DNA from: JAFGTX01 sp942492225
GTDB lineage: Bacteria; Bacillota; Clostridia; Peptostreptococcales; Acidaminobacteraceae
Length of the DNA stretch: 64,000 nucleotides
Assembly (NCBI GenBank): GCA_942492225.1
Contig: CALODS010000011.1
Location: 1 to 64,000 of the forward strand
Direction of reading: 5' to 3'
Position numbers and translations under genes: made by a program. This document shows, one piece after another, positions 28,536 through 41,975 of the stretch. The notes under the pieces were generated by a model. It saw nothing but the letters and a program-made list of their open reading frames with translations. It was not told where the DNA came from and did not search any database. Position 1 is the first letter of the stretch. Every line of letters starts with the position of its first letter.

Positions 28536-29726
28536 TTATTCGATAATTTTGATTACCGAACCAGCACCTACAGTTCTACCACCCTCACGGATTGAGAACT
28601 TTAAGCCTTCTTCGATAGCGATTGGAGAAATTAACTCGATAACCATTTCGATGTTATCTCCAGGCATTACCATTTCAACGCCTTCTGGTAAGTTAGCTGC
28701 ACCTGTTACGTCTGTAGTTCTGAAGAAGAACTGTGGTCTGTAACCGTTGAAGAATGGAGTATGACGTCCACCTTCTTCTTTTTTAAGTACGTAAACTTGA
28801 GCTTCGAACTTAGTGTGTGGCTTCACTGAACCAGGTTTTGCAAGAACTTGACCTCTTTCGATGTCTGTTCTTTGAACACCTCTTAAAAGGATACCAACGT
28901 TATCGCCTGCTAAACCTTCATCAAGTAGTTTTCTAAACATTTCTACGCCTGTTACTACTACTTTTCTTGTTTCTTCTTGAAGTCCTATAATTTCTACTTC
29001 TTCTGAAACCTTTACGATTCCTCTTTCAATTCTTCCTGTAGCTACTGTTCCTCTACCTGTGATAGAGAATACGTCTTCTACTGGCATTAAGAAATCTTTT
29101 TCTGTCTCTCTCTTTGGCTCTGGAACATACTCATCAATGATTTCGAATAATTCAATGATTTTTCCAGTCCACTCAGGGTCACCTTCAAGTGCCTTAAGAG
29201 CAGAACCCATAATGATTGGTGTATCATCGCCTGGGAAGTCATATTCAGAAAGTAATTCTCTTACTTCCATTTCTACTAATTCTAATAATTCTTCGTCATC
29301 TACCATGTCACACTTGTTTAAGAATACAACGATGTATGGAACACCTACTTGACGAGATAAAAGGATATGCTCTCTTGTTTGTGGCATTGGACCATCTGCT
29401 GCTGATACTACAAGAATCGATCCATCCATTTGTGCTGCTCCTGTGATCATGTTCTTAACATAATCGGCATGACCTGGACAGTCTACGTGAGCGTAGTGTC
29501 TTGCTGGTGTTTGGTACTCAACGTGAGCTGTAGAGATAGTGATACCTCTTTCTCTTTCTTCTGGTGCTTTATCGATGTTTTCGAAATCTACTTTTTCACC
29601 AATTCCGTAATGATCGAAAAGTACTTTTGTGATTGCTGCTGTTAAAGTAGTTTTACCGTGGTCAACGTGACCAATTGTTCCGATATTTACATGTGGTTTA
29701 CTTCTATCAAACTTTGCCTTACCCAT
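28536..29726 (-). CDS. tuf: translation elongation factor Tu, copy 1
   Basis: The 396-residue GTPase has G1 GHVDHGKTT (residues 19-27), G3 DCPGHADY and G4 NKCD, followed by the two beta-barrel domains. The switch histidine in DCPGHA is present. It delivers aminoacyl-tRNA to the ribosome. It ends the str operon, 36 bp after fusA. A second copy at 44331-45521 encodes an identical protein with only a few silent differences. Confidence 0.98.
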   Translation of the reverse strand: MGKAKFDRSKPHVNIGTIGHVDHGKTTLTAAITKVLFDHYGIGEKVDFENIDKAPEERERGITISTAHVEYQTPARHYAHVDCPGHADYVKNMITGAAQMDGSILVVSAADGPMPQTREHILLSRQVGVPYIVVFLNKCDMVDDEELLELVEMEVRELLSEYDFPGDDTPIIMGSALKALEGDPEWTGKIIELFEIIDEYVPEPKRETEKDFLMPVEDVFSITGRGTVATGRIERGIVKVSEEVEIIGLQEETRKVVVTGVEMFRKLLDEGLAGDNVGILLRGVQRTDIERGQVLAKPGSVKPHTKFEAQVYVLKKEEGGRHTPFFNGYRPQFFFRTTDVTGAANLPEGVEMVMPGDNIEMVIELISPIAIEEGLKFSIREGGRTVGAGSVIKIIE

Positions 29727-29762
29727 TTTAATATGCCTCCTCTAAATTTAAAATCTAAATTA

Positions 29763-31832
29763 TTATTTTTTACCTTCCATAACCTTTTCAGCAATACTGT
29801 TAGGCATTTGCTCGAAATGGTCAAATTGCATTGTGTAGTTACCTCTACCTTGAGACTTAGATCTAAGGTCTGTTGCGTAACCAAACATTTCAGAAAGTGG
29901 TACATAAGCTCTGATAACTTGAGCGCCATCAATAGCATCCATACCTTCTAATTTACCTCTACGAGAGTTAATATCACCCATTACATCACCTAAGTAATCT
30001 TCTGGTACTACTACTTCTACCTTCATGTAAGGCTCAAGTAATACTGATTCACCTTTTCTCATAGCTTCTTTAAACGCCATAGAACCAGCCATTTTAAATG
30101 CCATTTCCGAAGAGTCGACTTCATGGTAAGAACCATCATATAGTTCTACACCAACATCTACCACTTCGAATCCAGCTAAGATACCAGCTGCCATTGCGCC
30201 TTTGATACCTTGGTTAGCAGGCTCAATGTATTCTTTAGGAATAGAACCACCTGTAACTTTGTTATCAAATGTATACCCAACACCAGGCTCGTTTGGAGCC
30301 ACTCTGATCTTAATATGACCATATTGACCTCTACCACCTGATTGCTTAGAGTATTTGTAATCAACGTCAACAGGTTTTGTAATTGTTTCTTTGTAAGAAA
30401 CTTGAGGTGCTCCAACGTTAGCTTCAACTTTGAATTCTCTTAACATTCTATCAACAATGATTTCTAAATGAAGTTCTCCCATTCCAGCGATGATAACTTG
30501 ACCAGTTTCTTCATCTGTAAATGTTTTGAACGTAGGATCTTCTTCTGCTAATTTTTGTAATGCAATACCCATTTTTTCTTGACCAGCTTTAGTTTTAGGT
30601 TCAATAGCTACCTGGATAACTGGATCCGGGAATACCATTGTTTCAAGAATAATTGGATGATCGGCATCACAAAGTGTATCGCCAGTAGTTGTATACTTAA
30701 GGCCAATAGCCCCAGCAATATCTCCAGCATATACTTTGTCAATTTCTTCTCTTTTGTTAGCATGCATTTGAAGAATACGACCAATTCTTTCTTTCTTTTC
30801 TTTTGTTGAGTTAAATACATAAGAACCTGAATCTAATGTTCCTGAATAAACTCTAAAGAACGAAAGACGTCCTACGAAAGGATCTGTCATAATCTTAAAC
30901 GCTAATGAAGAGAATGGTGCTTCATCACTAGATGGTCTAGAATCTTCTTCACCATCTGGTGTAACACCTGTAATAGCAGGAACATCTAAAGGAGATGGCA
31001 TGTAGTCAACAACAGCGTCAATCATCATTTGAACACCTTTGTTTTTATATGCCGAACCACAAAGTACTGGTACGATGTGATTAGCTATAGTAGCTTTTCT
31101 TAAAGCAACTTTTAATTCTGCTTCAGTGATTTCTTCACCTTCAAGATATTTCATCATAAGCTCTTCATCAGTTTCGGCAATTGCTTCTACCAATGCTGCT
31201 CTATGTTCTTCTGCTTTTTCTAACATATCCGCTGGAATATCTTCAATTGAGATATCTTGTCCCAATTCATCATTGTAAATTCTAGCTTTCATGTCTAATA
31301 AAGTTATAATTCCAACGAAGTCGTTTTCAGCACCAATTGGTAATTGAATCGGAACTGCGTTAGTTTTAAGTCTGTCTCTCATCATTCCAACAACACGTAA
31401 GAAGTCCGCACCTGTAATATCCATCTTGTTGATGAATGCCATTCTTGGTACTTCATACTTAGTTGCTTGTCTCCATACTGTTTCAGATTGAGGTTCAACC
31501 CCACCTTTAGCACAGAAAACTGCTACTGAACCATCAAGTACACGAAGTGATCTTTCAACTTCAACAGTGAAGTCAACGTGACCCGGTGTATCTATGATGT
31601 TAATTCTATGATTATTCCACTCACAAGTTGTTGCTGCAGATGTAATCGTGATCCCTCTTTCTTGCTCTTGCTCCATCCAGTCCATTGTTGCGCCACCATC
31701 GTGAACTTCACCAATTTTATGAGTTTTACCAGAGTAAAAAAGAATTCTCTCAGTAGTAGTTGTTTTTCCGGCATCAATATGAGCCATGATACCAATATTT
31801 CTAGTTCTCACTAGAGGAAACGCTCTACTCAT
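29763..31832 (-). CDS. fusA: translation elongation factor G
   Basis: The 689-residue GTPase has G1 AHIDAGKTT (residues 17-25), the [11 protein letters not shown] switch, G3 DTPGHVDF and G4 NKMD, then the domain III-V region ending [11 protein letters not shown]. It drives translocation of tRNA and mRNA. It lies 57 bp after rpsG. Length and domains are normal for bacterial EF-G. Confidence 0.98.
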   Translation of the reverse strand: MSRAFPLVRTRNIGIMAHIDAGKTTTTERILFYSGKTHKIGEVHDGGATMDWMEQEQERGITITSAATTCEWNNHRINIIDTPGHVDFTVEVERSLRVLDGSVAVFCAKGGVEPQSETVWRQATKYEVPRMAFINKMDITGADFLRVVGMMRDRLKTNAVPIQLPIGAENDFVGIITLLDMKARIYNDELGQDISIEDIPADMLEKAEEHRAALVEAIAETDEELMMKYLEGEEITEAELKVALRKATIANHIVPVLCGSAYKNKGVQMMIDAVVDYMPSPLDVPAITGVTPDGEEDSRPSSDEAPFSSLAFKIMTDPFVGRLSFFRVYSGTLDSGSYVFNSTKEKKERIGRILQMHANKREEIDKVYAGDIAGAIGLKYTTTGDTLCDADHPIILETMVFPDPVIQVAIEPKTKAGQEKMGIALQKLAEEDPTFKTFTDEETGQVIIAGMGELHLEIIVDRMLREFKVEANVGAPQVSYKETITKPVDVDYKYSKQSGGRGQYGHIKIRVAPNEPGVGYTFDNKVTGGSIPKEYIEPANQGIKGAMAAGILAGFEVVDVGVELYDGSYHEVDSSEMAFKMAGSMAFKEAMRKGESVLLEPYMKVEVVVPEDYLGDVMGDINSRRGKLEGMDAIDGAQVIRAYVPLSEMFGYATDLRSKSQGRGNYTMQFDHFEQMPNSIAEKVMEGKK

Positions 31833-31889
31833 GAATATCCTCCTCGCTAAATAACGTATGCATTACGCTATCGCATTAGTAACCGTTTA

Positions 31890-32390
<501 letters not shown>

Positions 32391-32446
32391 TCATCGGTAC
32401 TCGACAAACTTAATTGTCGTTGTGCAATAAATTTGACTGAACAGAA

Positions 32447-32468
32447 CCTCTCCCAATAATGGGAGAGG
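32447..32468 (-). terminator. hairpin between rpsL and rpsG
   Basis: CCTCTCCCA and TGGGAGAGG form a 9-bp GC-rich stem with a 4-nt loop. On the minus strand only TTCTGTT follows, so it is a weak terminator or processing/attenuation site rather than a full stop within the str operon. Confidence 0.55.
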
Positions 32469-32482
32469 CCTATATTATTGTA

Positions 32483-32905
32483 TTACTTCTTTGCTGCTTT
32501 AGGTCTCTTAGCACCATATTTAGATCTTGACTGCATTCTATCAGAAACTCCTGATGTATCAAGCACCCCTCTTACGATATGGTATCTAACCCCAGGTAAA
32601 TCTTTAATTCTACCACCTCTGATTAAAACCACACTATGTTCCTGTAAGTTGTGACCAACACCTGGAATATATGCTGTAACTTCTAAACCGTTTGTAAGTC
32701 TTACTCTAGCAACTTTTCTAAGGGCCGAGTTAGGCTTTTTAGGCGTCATTGTTTTAACTGCTGTACAAACTCCTCTTTTTTGAGGCGAGCTCATTTTAGT
32801 AGGTGTTCTGTGTAAAGAGTTAAATCCTCTTTGTAAAGCTGGAGCAGTTGATTTCTCAACCATCTCTTTTCTTCCTTTACGTACTAACTGATTAATAGTA
32901 GGCAT
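32483..32905 (-). CDS. rpsL: 30S ribosomal protein S12
   Basis: The 140-residue protein has [20 protein letters not shown] and [17 protein letters not shown], including the two lysines at the usual streptomycin-resistance positions, unmutated in type. It sits at the decoding centre. It is 34 bp after the L7Ae-like gene and starts behind AAGGAGGTG. Confidence 0.97.
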   Translation of the reverse strand: MPTINQLVRKGRKEMVEKSTAPALQRGFNSLHRTPTKMSSPQKRGVCTAVKTMTPKKPNSALRKVARVRLTNGLEVTAYIPGVGHNLQEHSVVLIRGGRIKDLPGVRYHIVRGVLDTSGVSDRMQSRSKYGAKRPKAAKK

Positions 32906-32939
32906 CTATTGCACCTCCTTCCTTTTTAAAATTAGTCTT

Positions 32940-33185
32940 TTATTTCACTATTACTGCTGTCGCAGCACCAACGTCAATTTTACAAGCTTTTCCAAGCTGT
33001 TTCATTGTTTCAACATAGATTATTTCTATGTTTTTTTCAGCGGCAAGATTTACCAATTGGCGTGTTACATGTTCTTCTGCATCTTTTGCAATGTACACAA
33101 CGCTAGCTGCTCCATTGTTTAATGCTTTCAAAGCTTGTTTTGCACCAATCTTTATTTTGTCGTCTGATGGGATATGCATTTCCAC
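32940..33185 (-). CDS. L7Ae-like ribosomal/kink-turn-binding protein (YbxF type)
   Basis: The 81-residue protein has the L7Ae-fold pattern KIGAKQALKALNNGAASVVYIAKDAE and a central VTRQLVNLAAEKNIEI. In Bacillus this protein between rpoC and rpsL binds kink-turn RNA. The start is GTG (33183-33185), with AAGGAGG 7 nt upstream; an ATG two codons later is less well placed. It is the first gene after the promoter at 33242-33270. Confidence 0.88.
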   Translation of the reverse strand: MEMHIPSDDKIKIGAKQALKALNNGAASVVYIAKDAEEHVTRQLVNLAAEKNIEIIYVETMKQLGKACKIDVGAATAVIVK

Positions 33186-33241
33186 GCTGATTCCTCCTTG
33201 TAATTAAGTTAGAACACAGGTGCCTGCATGCACACTTTATC

Positions 33242-33270
33242 ATTTTAACACCAAGGGCATTGACTGTCAA
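33242..33270 (-). promoter_or_regulatory. sigma-A promoter of the str operon
   Basis: TTGACA (33265-33270) and TAAAAT (33242-33247) are 17 bp apart on the minus strand, in the 94 bp between rpoC and the L7Ae-like gene. Confidence 0.85.
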
Positions 33271-33279
33271 TAAAGAAAA

Positions 33280-36200
33280 TTACATAAAATCATCCGATGA
33301 ATGATCAAAAACTGCTTTACTTTGTATTGCAATATTTTTGTATTTTCTCATGCCAGTTCCCGCTGGTATTAATTTACCAATAATTACATTTTCCTTAAGT
33401 CCGAGTAATCTGTCTTCTTTACCATTAATTGCGGCTTCTGTCAGTACTCTAGTCGTTTCTTGGAAAGATGCTGCTGATAAGAATGATTCAGTTGCAAGAG
33501 ACGCTTTAGTTATACCAAGTAATGATCTAGAACCTGTCGCAACTTCACTACCAGCTTCTTCGGCAATTTTGTTTTGTCCAACAAACTCTTTATAACTTAC
33601 AACTCCGCCTGGTAAGAAATTCGTATCACCTGGTTCTTCTACTTTGACTTTTGACAGCATTTGACGGATTATGATTTCAATATGTTTGTCATTGATATCA
33701 ACACCTTGCATACGGTATACTCTCTGTACTTCTTTTACGATGTACTCTTGTACGCCTCTTACACCAACTACTCTCAAAATGTCGTGTGGATTTACCGAAC
33801 CATCAGTAATAAGTTCACCAGCCTGAACCATGTCACCATCTTTAACTCGAAGTCTTGATCCAAAGATAACTTGCGCTGCAAAAGTCTCCCCAGATTCACT
33901 AGTGATAACAACTTCCTTCTTCTTCTTTGTATCTTTAAATGAAATCTTACCATCCATTTCAGCAATAACAGCCAAACCTTTTGGTTTTCTTGCCTCAAAA
34001 AGTTCCTCAACTCTAGGAAGACCCTGAGTGATGTCACCACCGGCAACTCCACCAGTATGGAATGTTCTCATTGTTAACTGTGTACCCGGCTCACCGATTG
34101 ATTGTGCTGCGATAATACCAACAGCTTCTCCAACATGTACTGGACGACCAGTCGCTAAGTTAATACCATAACATTTCGAACATACACCATGTGGTGTTTC
34201 ACACGTTAAAACAGATCTGATTTCTAATTTCGTATAACCTGCATCTGCAATTTTTGTTGCAGTTCCGGAAGAAATTAATTCATCTTTTGATGCAATGAGC
34301 AAACCTGTTTCTGGATGCATTACATCATTTATTGGATAACGGCCAGTGATTCGTTCTTGGAACTCTTCAATAACTTCGTTTCCTTCTTTGAATGTTTCTA
34401 CTGTGATACCCACTTCAACACCACAATCAATATCTCTAACAATTACATCTTGAGATACATCTACAAGACGTCTTGTTAAATACCCAGAATCGGCTGTTCT
34501 AAGCGCTGTATCCGCAAGACCTTTTCTCGCGCCAGTTGTCGAAATAAAGTATTCAAGTACCGATAAGCCTTCACGGAAGTTAGATACAATTGGAATCTCA
34601 ACTGTTTTACCAACCGCATTGGCCATCAGTCCACGCATACCAGCTAACTGACGAATTTGGTTTCTACTACCTCTGGCTCCAGAGTGAGCCATGATTTTGA
34701 TATTGTTTAAATAATCTAAGTTCGCCATTAAGGCATCCGTTACATCATCCGTTGTCTTTGTCCACGTTTGGATAATTTTATCATAACGTTCTTCATCCGA
34801 AATAAGACCACGTCTATAAGCTTTAGAGTATTTTTCAACAAGAACATGTGCTTTACTAATCAATTCTGCTTTTTCATCTGGAATAATCATATCTGATACA
34901 GATACTGATATTGCACCCTTTGTCGCAAATTTGAAACCCATTTCTTTTATATGATCAAGAATTCCTGCTGTAATTGTATTCCCATGTGTATGGAAACACT
35001 TAGCAATAATTTCTTCTAATTTACCTTTGGTACATAAGAAATCAACTTCTAATCCATTTGGATTTATTGTTCTATCTACAAAACCTAAATCTTGAGGAAT
35101 TTTTTCGTTGAAAATAAAACGTCCTACAGTTCCTTCTTTAATGATGGTTTCGCCTGCTTCATTAAAATTTCTTACTTTAACTTTTGAATGCAAGCCTACT
35201 GATTTGTTATCATAAGCCATGATTAACTCATCATAATTTCTAAAGACCATGCCATTACCTGGTTCATCATCTTTTTCTAGCGTTAAGTAGTAAGCACCAA
35301 GTACCATATCCTGAGTAGGCGTTGTAATTGGGTTACCATCTTTAGGCGCTAAAATATTGTTAACAGAAAGCATTAAGAATCTTGCTTCTGCTTGTGCTTC
35401 CACTGAAAGCGGTACATGGACTGCCATCTGGTCACCGTCAAAATCGGCATTGTATGCAGTACATACCAGCGGATGTAGTTTAATCGCTTTACCTTCAACA
35501 AGAATTGGTTCAAATGCTTGAATACCAAGTCTATGAAGTGTAGGGGCACGGTTTAAAAGTACTGTATGGTCTTTGATGACTTCTTCTACAATATCCCATA
35601 CTTCCGGTCTCGCACGCTCAACCATTCTCTTTGCACTCTTAATATTTGGTACAAATCCTTCTTTAACAAGTTTTTTCATAATAAATGGCTTGAATAATTC
35701 AAGTGCCATCTTCTTAGGAAGACCACATTGGTGGAACTTAAGATCCGGACCAACTACGATAACCGAACGGCCAGAGTAGTCAACACGTTTTCCAAGTAAG
35801 TTCTGACGGAAACGCCCGTGTTTACCTTTTAACATGTCCGATAAAGATCTAAGTGGTCTGTTACCAGGACCTGTTACTGGACGGCCACGTCTACCATTGT
35901 CAATAAGCGCATCAACTGCTTCTTGAAGCATTCTTTTTTCATTTCTAACAATAATGTCTGGAGCACCTAATTCTAAAAGTCTCTTTAGACGGTTATTTCT
36001 ATTAATAACTCTTCTGTAAAGGTCATTTAAATCCGATGTTGCAAAACGTCCACCATCTAATTGTACCATCGGACGAAGATCCGGTGGTATAACAGGAATT
36101 ACATCAAGAATCATCCATTGTGGATCATTTTTTGATAGTCTGAATGCTTCTACAACTTCTAAACGACGAATCGCTTTAACTTTCTTTTGACCAGTACTCT

Positions 36201-36786
36201 CGTCTAACCTTGTTCTTAATTCTTTTGCTAGAGGTTCTAAATCAATTTGTCCTAAAACTTCTTTAACAGCTTCAGCACCCATTGCAGCTCTAAATTTGTT
36301 ACCATACTTCTCTTTATAATCCATGTATTCTTTTTCGCTTAATAATTGCTTATGAGAAAGTGATGTGTCACCCGGCTCAATTACAATATATGAAGCAAAG
36401 TATAATACTTTTTCTAAAGATCTAGGTGACATATCAAGTAATATACCCATTTTAGATGGAATACCCTTGAAGTACCAAATGTGCGATACAGGTGCAGCTA
36501 ATTCGATATGAGCCATACGTTCACGTCTTACTTTAGACTTTGTCACTTCAACGCCACAACGGTCACAAACAACACCTTTGTATCTTACTCTCTTATATTT
36601 ACCACAGTGACATTCCCAGTCTTTTGTCGGTCCAAATATTTTTTCGCAAAATAGACCTTCTTTTTCTGGCTTTAATGTTCTGTAATTAATTGTTTCTGGT
36701 TTCTTTACTTCACCTTTAGACCAAGTTCTAATCTTTTCTGATGAGGCTAAACCGATTTTAATTGAATCAAAATTATTGAATTCCAC
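33280..36786 (-). CDS. rpoC: RNA polymerase beta' subunit
   Basis: The 1168-residue subunit has the N-terminal zinc ribbon ([20 protein letters not shown] near residue 60) and the catalytic NADFDGDQM loop near residue 450, whose three aspartates hold the active-site magnesium. It also has the second zinc cluster ([13 protein letters not shown]) and the trigger-loop region ([16 protein letters not shown]). The start is a GTG at 36784-36786 behind GGAGAGG. It lies 27 bp after rpoB. Confidence 0.98.
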   Translation of the reverse strand: MEFNNFDSIKIGLASSEKIRTWSKGEVKKPETINYRTLKPEKEGLFCEKIFGPTKDWECHCGKYKRVRYKGVVCDRCGVEVTKSKVRRERMAHIELAAPVSHIWYFKGIPSKMGILLDMSPRSLEKVLYFASYIVIEPGDTSLSHKQLLSEKEYMDYKEKYGNKFRAAMGAEAVKEVLGQIDLEPLAKELRTRLDESTGQKKVKAIRRLEVVEAFRLSKNDPQWMILDVIPVIPPDLRPMVQLDGGRFATSDLNDLYRRVINRNNRLKRLLELGAPDIIVRNEKRMLQEAVDALIDNGRRGRPVTGPGNRPLRSLSDMLKGKHGRFRQNLLGKRVDYSGRSVIVVGPDLKFHQCGLPKKMALELFKPFIMKKLVKEGFVPNIKSAKRMVERARPEVWDIVEEVIKDHTVLLNRAPTLHRLGIQAFEPILVEGKAIKLHPLVCTAYNADFDGDQMAVHVPLSVEAQAEARFLMLSVNNILAPKDGNPITTPTQDMVLGAYYLTLEKDDEPGNGMVFRNYDELIMAYDNKSVGLHSKVKVRNFNEAGETIIKEGTVGRFIFNEKIPQDLGFVDRTINPNGLEVDFLCTKGKLEEIIAKCFHTHGNTITAGILDHIKEMGFKFATKGAISVSVSDMIIPDEKAELISKAHVLVEKYSKAYRRGLISDEERYDKIIQTWTKTTDDVTDALMANLDYLNNIKIMAHSGARGSRNQIRQLAGMRGLMANAVGKTVEIPIVSNFREGLSVLEYFISTTGARKGLADTALRTADSGYLTRRLVDVSQDVIVRDIDCGVEVGITVETFKEGNEVIEEFQERITGRYPINDVMHPETGLLIASKDELISSGTATKIADAGYTKLEIRSVLTCETPHGVCSKCYGINLATGRPVHVGEAVGIIAAQSIGEPGTQLTMRTFHTGGVAGGDITQGLPRVEELFEARKPKGLAVIAEMDGKISFKDTKKKKEVVITSESGETFAAQVIFGSRLRVKDGDMVQAGELITDGSVNPHDILRVVGVRGVQEYIVKEVQRVYRMQGVDINDKHIEIIIRQMLSKVKVEEPGDTNFLPGGVVSYKEFVGQNKIAEEAGSEVATGSRSLLGITKASLATESFLSAASFQETTRVLTEAAINGKEDRLLGLKENVIIGKLIPAGTGMRKYKNIAIQSKAVFDHSSDDFM

Positions 36787-36813
36787 TCAGGATACCTCTC
36801 CTTCAAATAAAAT

Positions 36814-39800
36814 TTATTCTTCAGATTGGTCTTTAAGATCCGTCTCTGAATATCCTACCGCGCCAAGTGACTCTGAAGTAATATCTTCTTTAATCTCTTT
36901 AAATTCTTCTTTAATTTCTTCAGCGAACTTACCTGTTTCTTCTTCCATACCATCTGTATCAACCATATCAATCTCACCAAACTCATCATTAAGTACTTTA
37001 ACATCAAGTGCTAATGATTGAAGCTCTTTAATTAATACTTTGAACGATTCAGGAATACCTGGCTCAGGAATGTTTTCACCTTTAACGATTGCTTCGTATG
37101 CCTTTACACGACCTACGATATCATCTGATTTAACTGTAAGGATTTCCTGTAATGTATGTGCTGCACCATATGCTTCCAGTGCCCATACCTCCATCTCACC
37201 AAAACGCTGTCCACCAAATTGTGCTTTACCACCAAGTGGTTGCTGCGTTACCAATGAGTAAGGACCTGTACTTCTTGAATGCATCTTGTCGTCAACTAGA
37301 TGATGCAGTTTTAGCATGTACATATAACCTACTGTAACACGGTTATCAAATGCTTCACCTGAACGTCCATCTCTAACAACTAGCTTTCCGTCTCTTGGAT
37401 AACCTGCTTCTTGAAGAAGCTCTGAAATTTGTGTTTCTTTTGCACCATCAAATACTGACGTTGCAACTTTCCACCCTAATTTACTCGCCGCTAAACCTAA
37501 ATGAATTTCAAGCACCTGACCGATATTCATACGCGATGGAACCCCAAGTGGGTTTAACGCAATTTGAATAGGTGTACCATCATCTAAGAATGGCATATCT
37601 TCGATTGGTAATATTCTAGAGATAACCCCTTTATTACCATGACGACCCGCCATCTTATCACCAACATTAATCTTACGTTTCTTAGCAATGTAAGTACGTA
37701 CTAAAACATTAACGCCTGGTGGTAATTCATCACCGTTTTCTCTAGTGAATACTTTGACATCAACAATGATACCTGATTCACCATGAGGTGCTCTAAGAGC
37801 AGTGTCTCTTACTTCTCTTGCCTTTTCACCAAAGATAGCTCTTAAGAGTCTTTCTTCAGCTGTAAGCTCTGTTTCACCTTTAGGTGTTACTTTACCTACT
37901 AATATATCTCCAGGACCAACTTCTGCCCCAATTCTAATAATTCCACGTTCATCAAGATTCTTAAGTGCATCTTCACCAACGTTAGGAATATCTCTTGTGA
38001 TTTCTTCTGGTCCTAACTTAGTGTCTCTCGCTTCTGATTCATATTCTTCTATATGAATAGATGTTAACTTATCTCTTATAACAAGTTCTTCACTTAGTAT
38101 AATGGCATCCTCATAGTTGTATCCTTCCCAAGTCATAAATCCAATTAGAAGGTTTGTTCCAAGTGCAATTTCTCCATTATCTGTTCCTGGTCCATCAGTT
38201 AACACATCACCAGCCGTGATTTTTTCACCATGTACAACCAGTGGTCTTTGATTAATACAAGTACCTTGATTTGAACGCTTAAACTTCAACATTTTATGAC
38301 GCGATTTAGAACCATCGTCATTCTTAATAATGATTTCCGTTGCTGAAACATATTCAACAACACCATTTTTTTCTGCTAACATTACAACACCTGAATCTTG
38401 TGCCGCTTTTGATTCCATACCAGTTCCTATGATTGGTGCTTCTGTTTTTAATAACGGAACAGCCTGACGTTGCATGTTCGCACCCATTAGTGCTCTGTTG
38501 GCATCGTCATTTTCAAGGAAAGGAATCATTGCAGTTGCAACTGATACCATTTGTTGTGGTGAAACTTCCATGTAGTCAACTTCAGCAGCAGGAAATTCTT
38601 TGATATCTGCTCTTCTACGACCAACAACTCTCTCAGCAATGATTGTGTTGTTTTCATCTAAAGGTTCACTCGCAGGGATCACTATACACTTTGTTTCGAT
38701 ATCTGCAGTTAAGTAGTCAATTTGATCAGTCACTTTACCAGTGCCCTTTTCTACTCTTATATATGGAGATTCAATAAATCCATACTCGTTAATACGTGCA
38801 TAAGAACTTAATGAACCGATAAGTCCGATGTTTGGACCTTCAGGTGTTTCAATTGGACACATTCTACCGTAGTGTGAGTGATGGACGTCACGAACCTCAA
38901 AACCAGCTCTTTCTCTAGAAAGACCACCTGGTCCAAGTGCTGAAAGTCTTCTCTTATGTGTTAATTCAGCCAATGGGTTCGTTTGATCCATAAACTGAGA
39001 TAACTGCGAACTACCAAAGAATTCTTTGATTGCAGCCGCTACAGGACGAATGTTTATAAGTGCTTGTGGCGTAATTGAATCCATATCTTGGATTGTCATT
39101 CTTTCACGTACAACTCTTTCCATTCTAGACAGACCAATTCTAAATTGATTTTGTAATAACTCACCAACAGAACGGATTCTTCTATTACCTAAATGATCAA
39201 TATCATCCACATCACCAATGCCGTGAGAAAGATTTAATACATAACTCATTGAAGCCAACATATCAGCAACAATAATATTTCTTGGTATTAATTCTCCACG
39301 TCTTTCGTCAATTGCTTTAAGAATTTCTTCATTAGAAGAATGTGCATCCAATATTTCTCTTAAAACCGGATAATAAACTTTTTCTTTAATATTTAATTCA
39401 GTTGCATCAACAAAACATTGGATGTCAACAAAGTTACTTCCAATAACTTTAACTTTTTTATCATCTTTGCCATATACCAAAACTTCATTGATACCAGCAT
39501 TTTCGATGTCAATAGCCATCAGTCTAGAAATTTTACCTTCGTTTTCTACCATTACTTCACCTGTTTGAGGGTTTATAATGTTTTCTGCAGCTAAACAACC
39601 GTCAATTCGATTTGATACACCTAGCTTTTTATTGAATTTATAACGACCGACCTTTGCTAAGTCATATCTTTTTTCATCAAAAAATAGGGAACCAATCAAG
39701 CTATTTGCACTATCCACAGTAGGCGGTTCGCCTGGACGTAACTTTTTATAAATCTCAATTAAGCCTTCTTCTTGATTTGTCGTTGTATCTTTTTCTAATG

Positions 39801-40455
39801 TTCTCAGTAATTTTTCATCTTCACCGAAAAGTGTAAGGATTTCATGGTCTGTAGCATAGCCTAAAGCTCTTGCAAGTACAGTCATTGGAAGCTTACGTGT
39901 ACGGTCAATTCTTACAGAGATAATGTCATTAGAATCTGTTTCATATTCTAACCAAGCACCTCTATTTGGAATTACCGTTGTTGAATAAAGCTCATTACCA
40001 GCTTTATCAAAGCTTTTATCATAGTATGGACCTGGTGATCTTACAAGTTGTGAAACGATGACACGTTCCGCACCATTAATAACAAATGTACCTTTGTCTG
40101 TCATTAATGGGAAATCACCCATAAAAACTTTTTGTTCTTTTACTTCGCCAGTTTCTTTGTTAATAAATCTAACTTGAACTTTTAGAGGTACTGCAAAGGT
40201 AACATCTCTCTCTTTACACTCCTCAACGTCGTACTTTGGAGCATTTTCAAGGTCATAATCAATAAATTCCAAAATCAAGTTTCCCGTGTAATCCTGAATT
40301 GGAGAAATATCCTTAAATGCTTCCATCAAGCCTTCCTTTAAAAACCACTCATATGATTTTTTCTGGATCTCAATTAAATTGGGCTTTTCAATTTTCTCTC
40401 CGTACTTGGAGAAACTCATTCTTTCGGCTCTACCTAGCCTAATAGGTTGTGGCAT
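36814..40455 (-). CDS. rpoB: RNA polymerase beta subunit
   Basis: The 1213-residue subunit has the rifampicin-pocket region [20 protein letters not shown] and [11 protein letters not shown] with the usual Asp, His and Ser residues, which predicts a sensitive form. It also has the C-terminal clamp motifs [21 protein letters not shown]. The final 60 residues are strongly acidic. It has its own promoter at 40571-40599, so it can be transcribed apart from rplJL. Confidence 0.98.
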   Translation of the reverse strand: MPQPIRLGRAERMSFSKYGEKIEKPNLIEIQKKSYEWFLKEGLMEAFKDISPIQDYTGNLILEFIDYDLENAPKYDVEECKERDVTFAVPLKVQVRFINKETGEVKEQKVFMGDFPLMTDKGTFVINGAERVIVSQLVRSPGPYYDKSFDKAGNELYSTTVIPNRGAWLEYETDSNDIISVRIDRTRKLPMTVLARALGYATDHEILTLFGEDEKLLRTLEKDTTTNQEEGLIEIYKKLRPGEPPTVDSANSLIGSLFFDEKRYDLAKVGRYKFNKKLGVSNRIDGCLAAENIINPQTGEVMVENEGKISRLMAIDIENAGINEVLVYGKDDKKVKVIGSNFVDIQCFVDATELNIKEKVYYPVLREILDAHSSNEEILKAIDERRGELIPRNIIVADMLASMSYVLNLSHGIGDVDDIDHLGNRRIRSVGELLQNQFRIGLSRMERVVRERMTIQDMDSITPQALINIRPVAAAIKEFFGSSQLSQFMDQTNPLAELTHKRRLSALGPGGLSRERAGFEVRDVHHSHYGRMCPIETPEGPNIGLIGSLSSYARINEYGFIESPYIRVEKGTGKVTDQIDYLTADIETKCIVIPASEPLDENNTIIAERVVGRRRADIKEFPAAEVDYMEVSPQQMVSVATAMIPFLENDDANRALMGANMQRQAVPLLKTEAPIIGTGMESKAAQDSGVVMLAEKNGVVEYVSATEIIIKNDDGSKSRHKMLKFKRSNQGTCINQRPLVVHGEKITAGDVLTDGPGTDNGEIALGTNLLIGFMTWEGYNYEDAIILSEELVIRDKLTSIHIEEYESEARDTKLGPEEITRDIPNVGEDALKNLDERGIIRIGAEVGPGDILVGKVTPKGETELTAEERLLRAIFGEKAREVRDTALRAPHGESGIIVDVKVFTRENGDELPPGVNVLVRTYIAKKRKINVGDKMAGRHGNKGVISRILPIEDMPFLDDGTPIQIALNPLGVPSRMNIGQVLEIHLGLAASKLGWKVATSVFDGAKETQISELLQEAGYPRDGKLVVRDGRSGEAFDNRVTVGYMYMLKLHHLVDDKMHSRSTGPYSLVTQQPLGGKAQFGGQRFGEMEVWALEAYGAAHTLQEILTVKSDDIVGRVKAYEAIVKGENIPEPGIPESFKVLIKELQSLALDVKVLNDEFGEIDMVDTDGMEEETGKFAEEIKEEFKEIKEDITSESLGAVGYSETDLKDQSEE

Positions 40456-40570
40456 TAAATCTTCACCCCTTATTCTTAAATGAAAAGGTTGTTCACCTTA
40501 ATATATTATGGGATTTCTCCCTAATAGCCATAAAACGCCACTTTAACTAACATACTTGTGGCATTTTAAA

Positions 40571-40599
40571 ATCATAACACATTATAAACAGGGTGTCAA
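40571..40599 (-). promoter_or_regulatory. sigma-A promoter of rpoBC
   Basis: TTGACA (40594-40599) and TATGAT (40571-40576) are separated by 17 bp on the minus strand. About 105 nt of leader precede rpoB. The rest of the 40456-40777 interval is AT-rich, with no gene seen. Confidence 0.85.
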
Positions 40600-40777
40600 C
40601 GAATTTTCTTATATGTAAAACAAAATAAATATAGAATTAAGTCTTTATTGAGTCTTTTGTCATCACTCTAACAACTTTTTATTTATATCCCTTTTGATCT
40701 TTTTTCAAACACTATCTCTTTTTATAATAAGGAATCACAGATAAAACGTCTTTGTAAGATAGGTGAGTTTGCAAATT

Positions 40778-40813
40778 AAAAAAGAGACTTCACAGATGCA
40801 AAGTCTCTTTTTT
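40778..40813 (-). terminator. terminator after rplL
   Basis: AAAAAGAGACTT and AAGTCTCTTTTT form a 12-bp stem around a 10-nt loop, with a T run on the minus strand. It lies just past the rplL stop and upstream of the rpoB promoter. Confidence 0.85.
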
Positions 40814-40829
40814 GAAATTTAAGTAAATA

Positions 40830-41204
40830 TTACTTTAATTCTACTGCAGCGCCAGCTTCTTCTAACTTAGCTTTCATTGCTTCAGCTTCTTCTTTAGATG
40901 CGCCTTCTTTAATAGTTCCAGGAGCACCGTCTACTAATTCTTTAGCTTCTTTTAAGCCTAAACCAGTAAGTTCTCTTACTACCTTGATTACGCCAATCTT
41001 TTTAGCACCTGCATTAGCAAGAACTACGTCGAATTCAGTTTGCTCTTCAGCAGCACCACCAGCAGCAGCACCAGCGCCAGCTACCATTACTGGAGCAGCA
41101 GCAGATACACCAAATTCTTCTTCACACGCCTTTACTAATTCGTTTAATTCTAAAACTGTCATAGCGTTAATAGCTTCAATGATTTGATCTTTAGTCATTT
41201 TCAA
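40830..41204 (-). CDS. rplL: 50S ribosomal protein L7/L12
   Basis: The 124-residue protein has the N-terminal dimerisation helices (about 1-33), an Ala/Gly-rich hinge ([20 protein letters not shown]) and the C-terminal factor-binding domain with [24 protein letters not shown]. Several copies form the stalk on L10 and recruit the elongation GTPases. It is 23 bp after rplJ. Confidence 0.98.
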   Translation of the reverse strand: MKMTKDQIIEAINAMTVLELNELVKACEEEFGVSAAAPVMVAGAGAAAGGAAEEQTEFDVVLANAGAKKIGVIKVVRELTGLGLKEAKELVDGAPGTIKEGASKEEAEAMKAKLEEAGAAVELK

Positions 41205-41227
41205 ACACCTCCGATTAATTTAATAGT

Positions 41228-41773
41228 TTATTCAGCAGCTGCTTCTGTAGCTGCTTCTGTTGTTTCAACTGGTGCCGGGGCACCTTCGCCTTTTTTGTCA
41301 GCGATTGCTTGTAATAAGTACGCAAAATTCGATACTGGAGATTTAATACTTCCAAGGAACTTAGCAAGTAATACTTCTCTTGATGGGATTTCAGCAATAG
41401 CTTTAATCTTTTCAAGGTCACAGTATTCACCTTCAACTACACCCGCTTTTAATTCTAAAGCCTTATGATCCTTTGCAAAATCCTTAATGATTTTTGCTGG
41501 AACAACAGGATCTTCATAACCAAAAGCAACTGCACTCGGTCCTACTAAGTCAGCATTTAAACCTTCAAATGCTGTATCTTTAATAGCAAGTTTCATTAAG
41601 TTGTTTTTATAAACTTTGTACTCAACGCCTGCTTCTCTGAAGTTCTTTCTAAGTTCAGTTACTTCTTCAACCGTTAATCCTCTATAATCTACTAAGACTG
41701 CCGATTGAGCTTTCTGGAACTTTTCTTTAATCTCTTCTACTTGTACCTTTTTGCGTTCAAGGTTCTTTGACAT
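41228..41773 (-). CDS. rplJ: 50S ribosomal protein L10
   Basis: The 181-residue protein has the L10 core [34 protein letters not shown] and an Ala/Glu-rich C-terminus that binds L7/L12 dimers. The reading frame stays open to 41881, but that upstream part is the L10 leader. The real ATG (41771-41773) follows GGGAGGTGG. The L10-L12 complex is expected to bind the leader and limit its own synthesis. Confidence 0.97.
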   Translation of the reverse strand: MSKNLERKKVQVEEIKEKFQKAQSAVLVDYRGLTVEEVTELRKNFREAGVEYKVYKNNLMKLAIKDTAFEGLNADLVGPSAVAFGYEDPVVPAKIIKDFAKDHKALELKAGVVEGEYCDLEKIKAIAEIPSREVLLAKFLGSIKSPVSNFAYLLQAIADKKGEGAPAPVETTEAATEAAAE

Positions 41774-41798
41774 AAGTCCACCTCCCTGCAAATTTTTA

Positions 41799-41900
41799 TA
41801 AAAAAGCCTCTCTATCCGCAGACACGAGAGGCATAAATAATCAAATTTATATCTACCTCGGTAGGAATTATGCTTACGCACCTACTGTCTACGGTTATAT
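41799..41900 (-). promoter_or_regulatory. L10 leader with transcription attenuator
   Basis: On the minus strand the leader reads ACCGTAGACAGTAGGTGCG, then CCTACCGAGGTAGATATA, the conserved pattern of the Firmicutes rplJ leader that binds the L10-L12 complex. It ends in an intrinsic terminator: GCCTCTC (41806-41812 on plus) paired with GAGAGGC (41826-41832), followed by TTTTTTAT. The alternative pairing would spare rplJ. Confidence 0.88.
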
Positions 41901-41921
41901 TCTTTTTTAACGTTCTTTATG

Positions 41922-41950
41922 ATATTAACATCAAATTATATAACTGTCAA
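41922..41950 (-). promoter_or_regulatory. sigma-A promoter of rplJL
   Basis: TTGACA (41945-41950) and TAATAT (41922-41927) are separated by 17 bp on the minus strand, directly after rplA and before the L10 leader. Confidence 0.85.
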
Positions 41951-41975
41951 TACTAAATTCAATTATTTTCTACAA

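Noticed and set aside
28549..29645. Open frames antisense to both tuf genes and many other antisense frames
   Set aside because: They mirror the codon structure of the real genes on the minus strand and have no ribosome sites or recognisable products.
32447..32468. Full terminator inside the str operon
   Set aside because: There is no T run, and rpsG has no separate promoter that I can see, so at most it attenuates or is a processing site.
41774..41881. N-terminal extension of rplJ
   Set aside because: The open frame upstream of the good ribosome site coincides with the conserved L10 leader and its attenuator hairpin.
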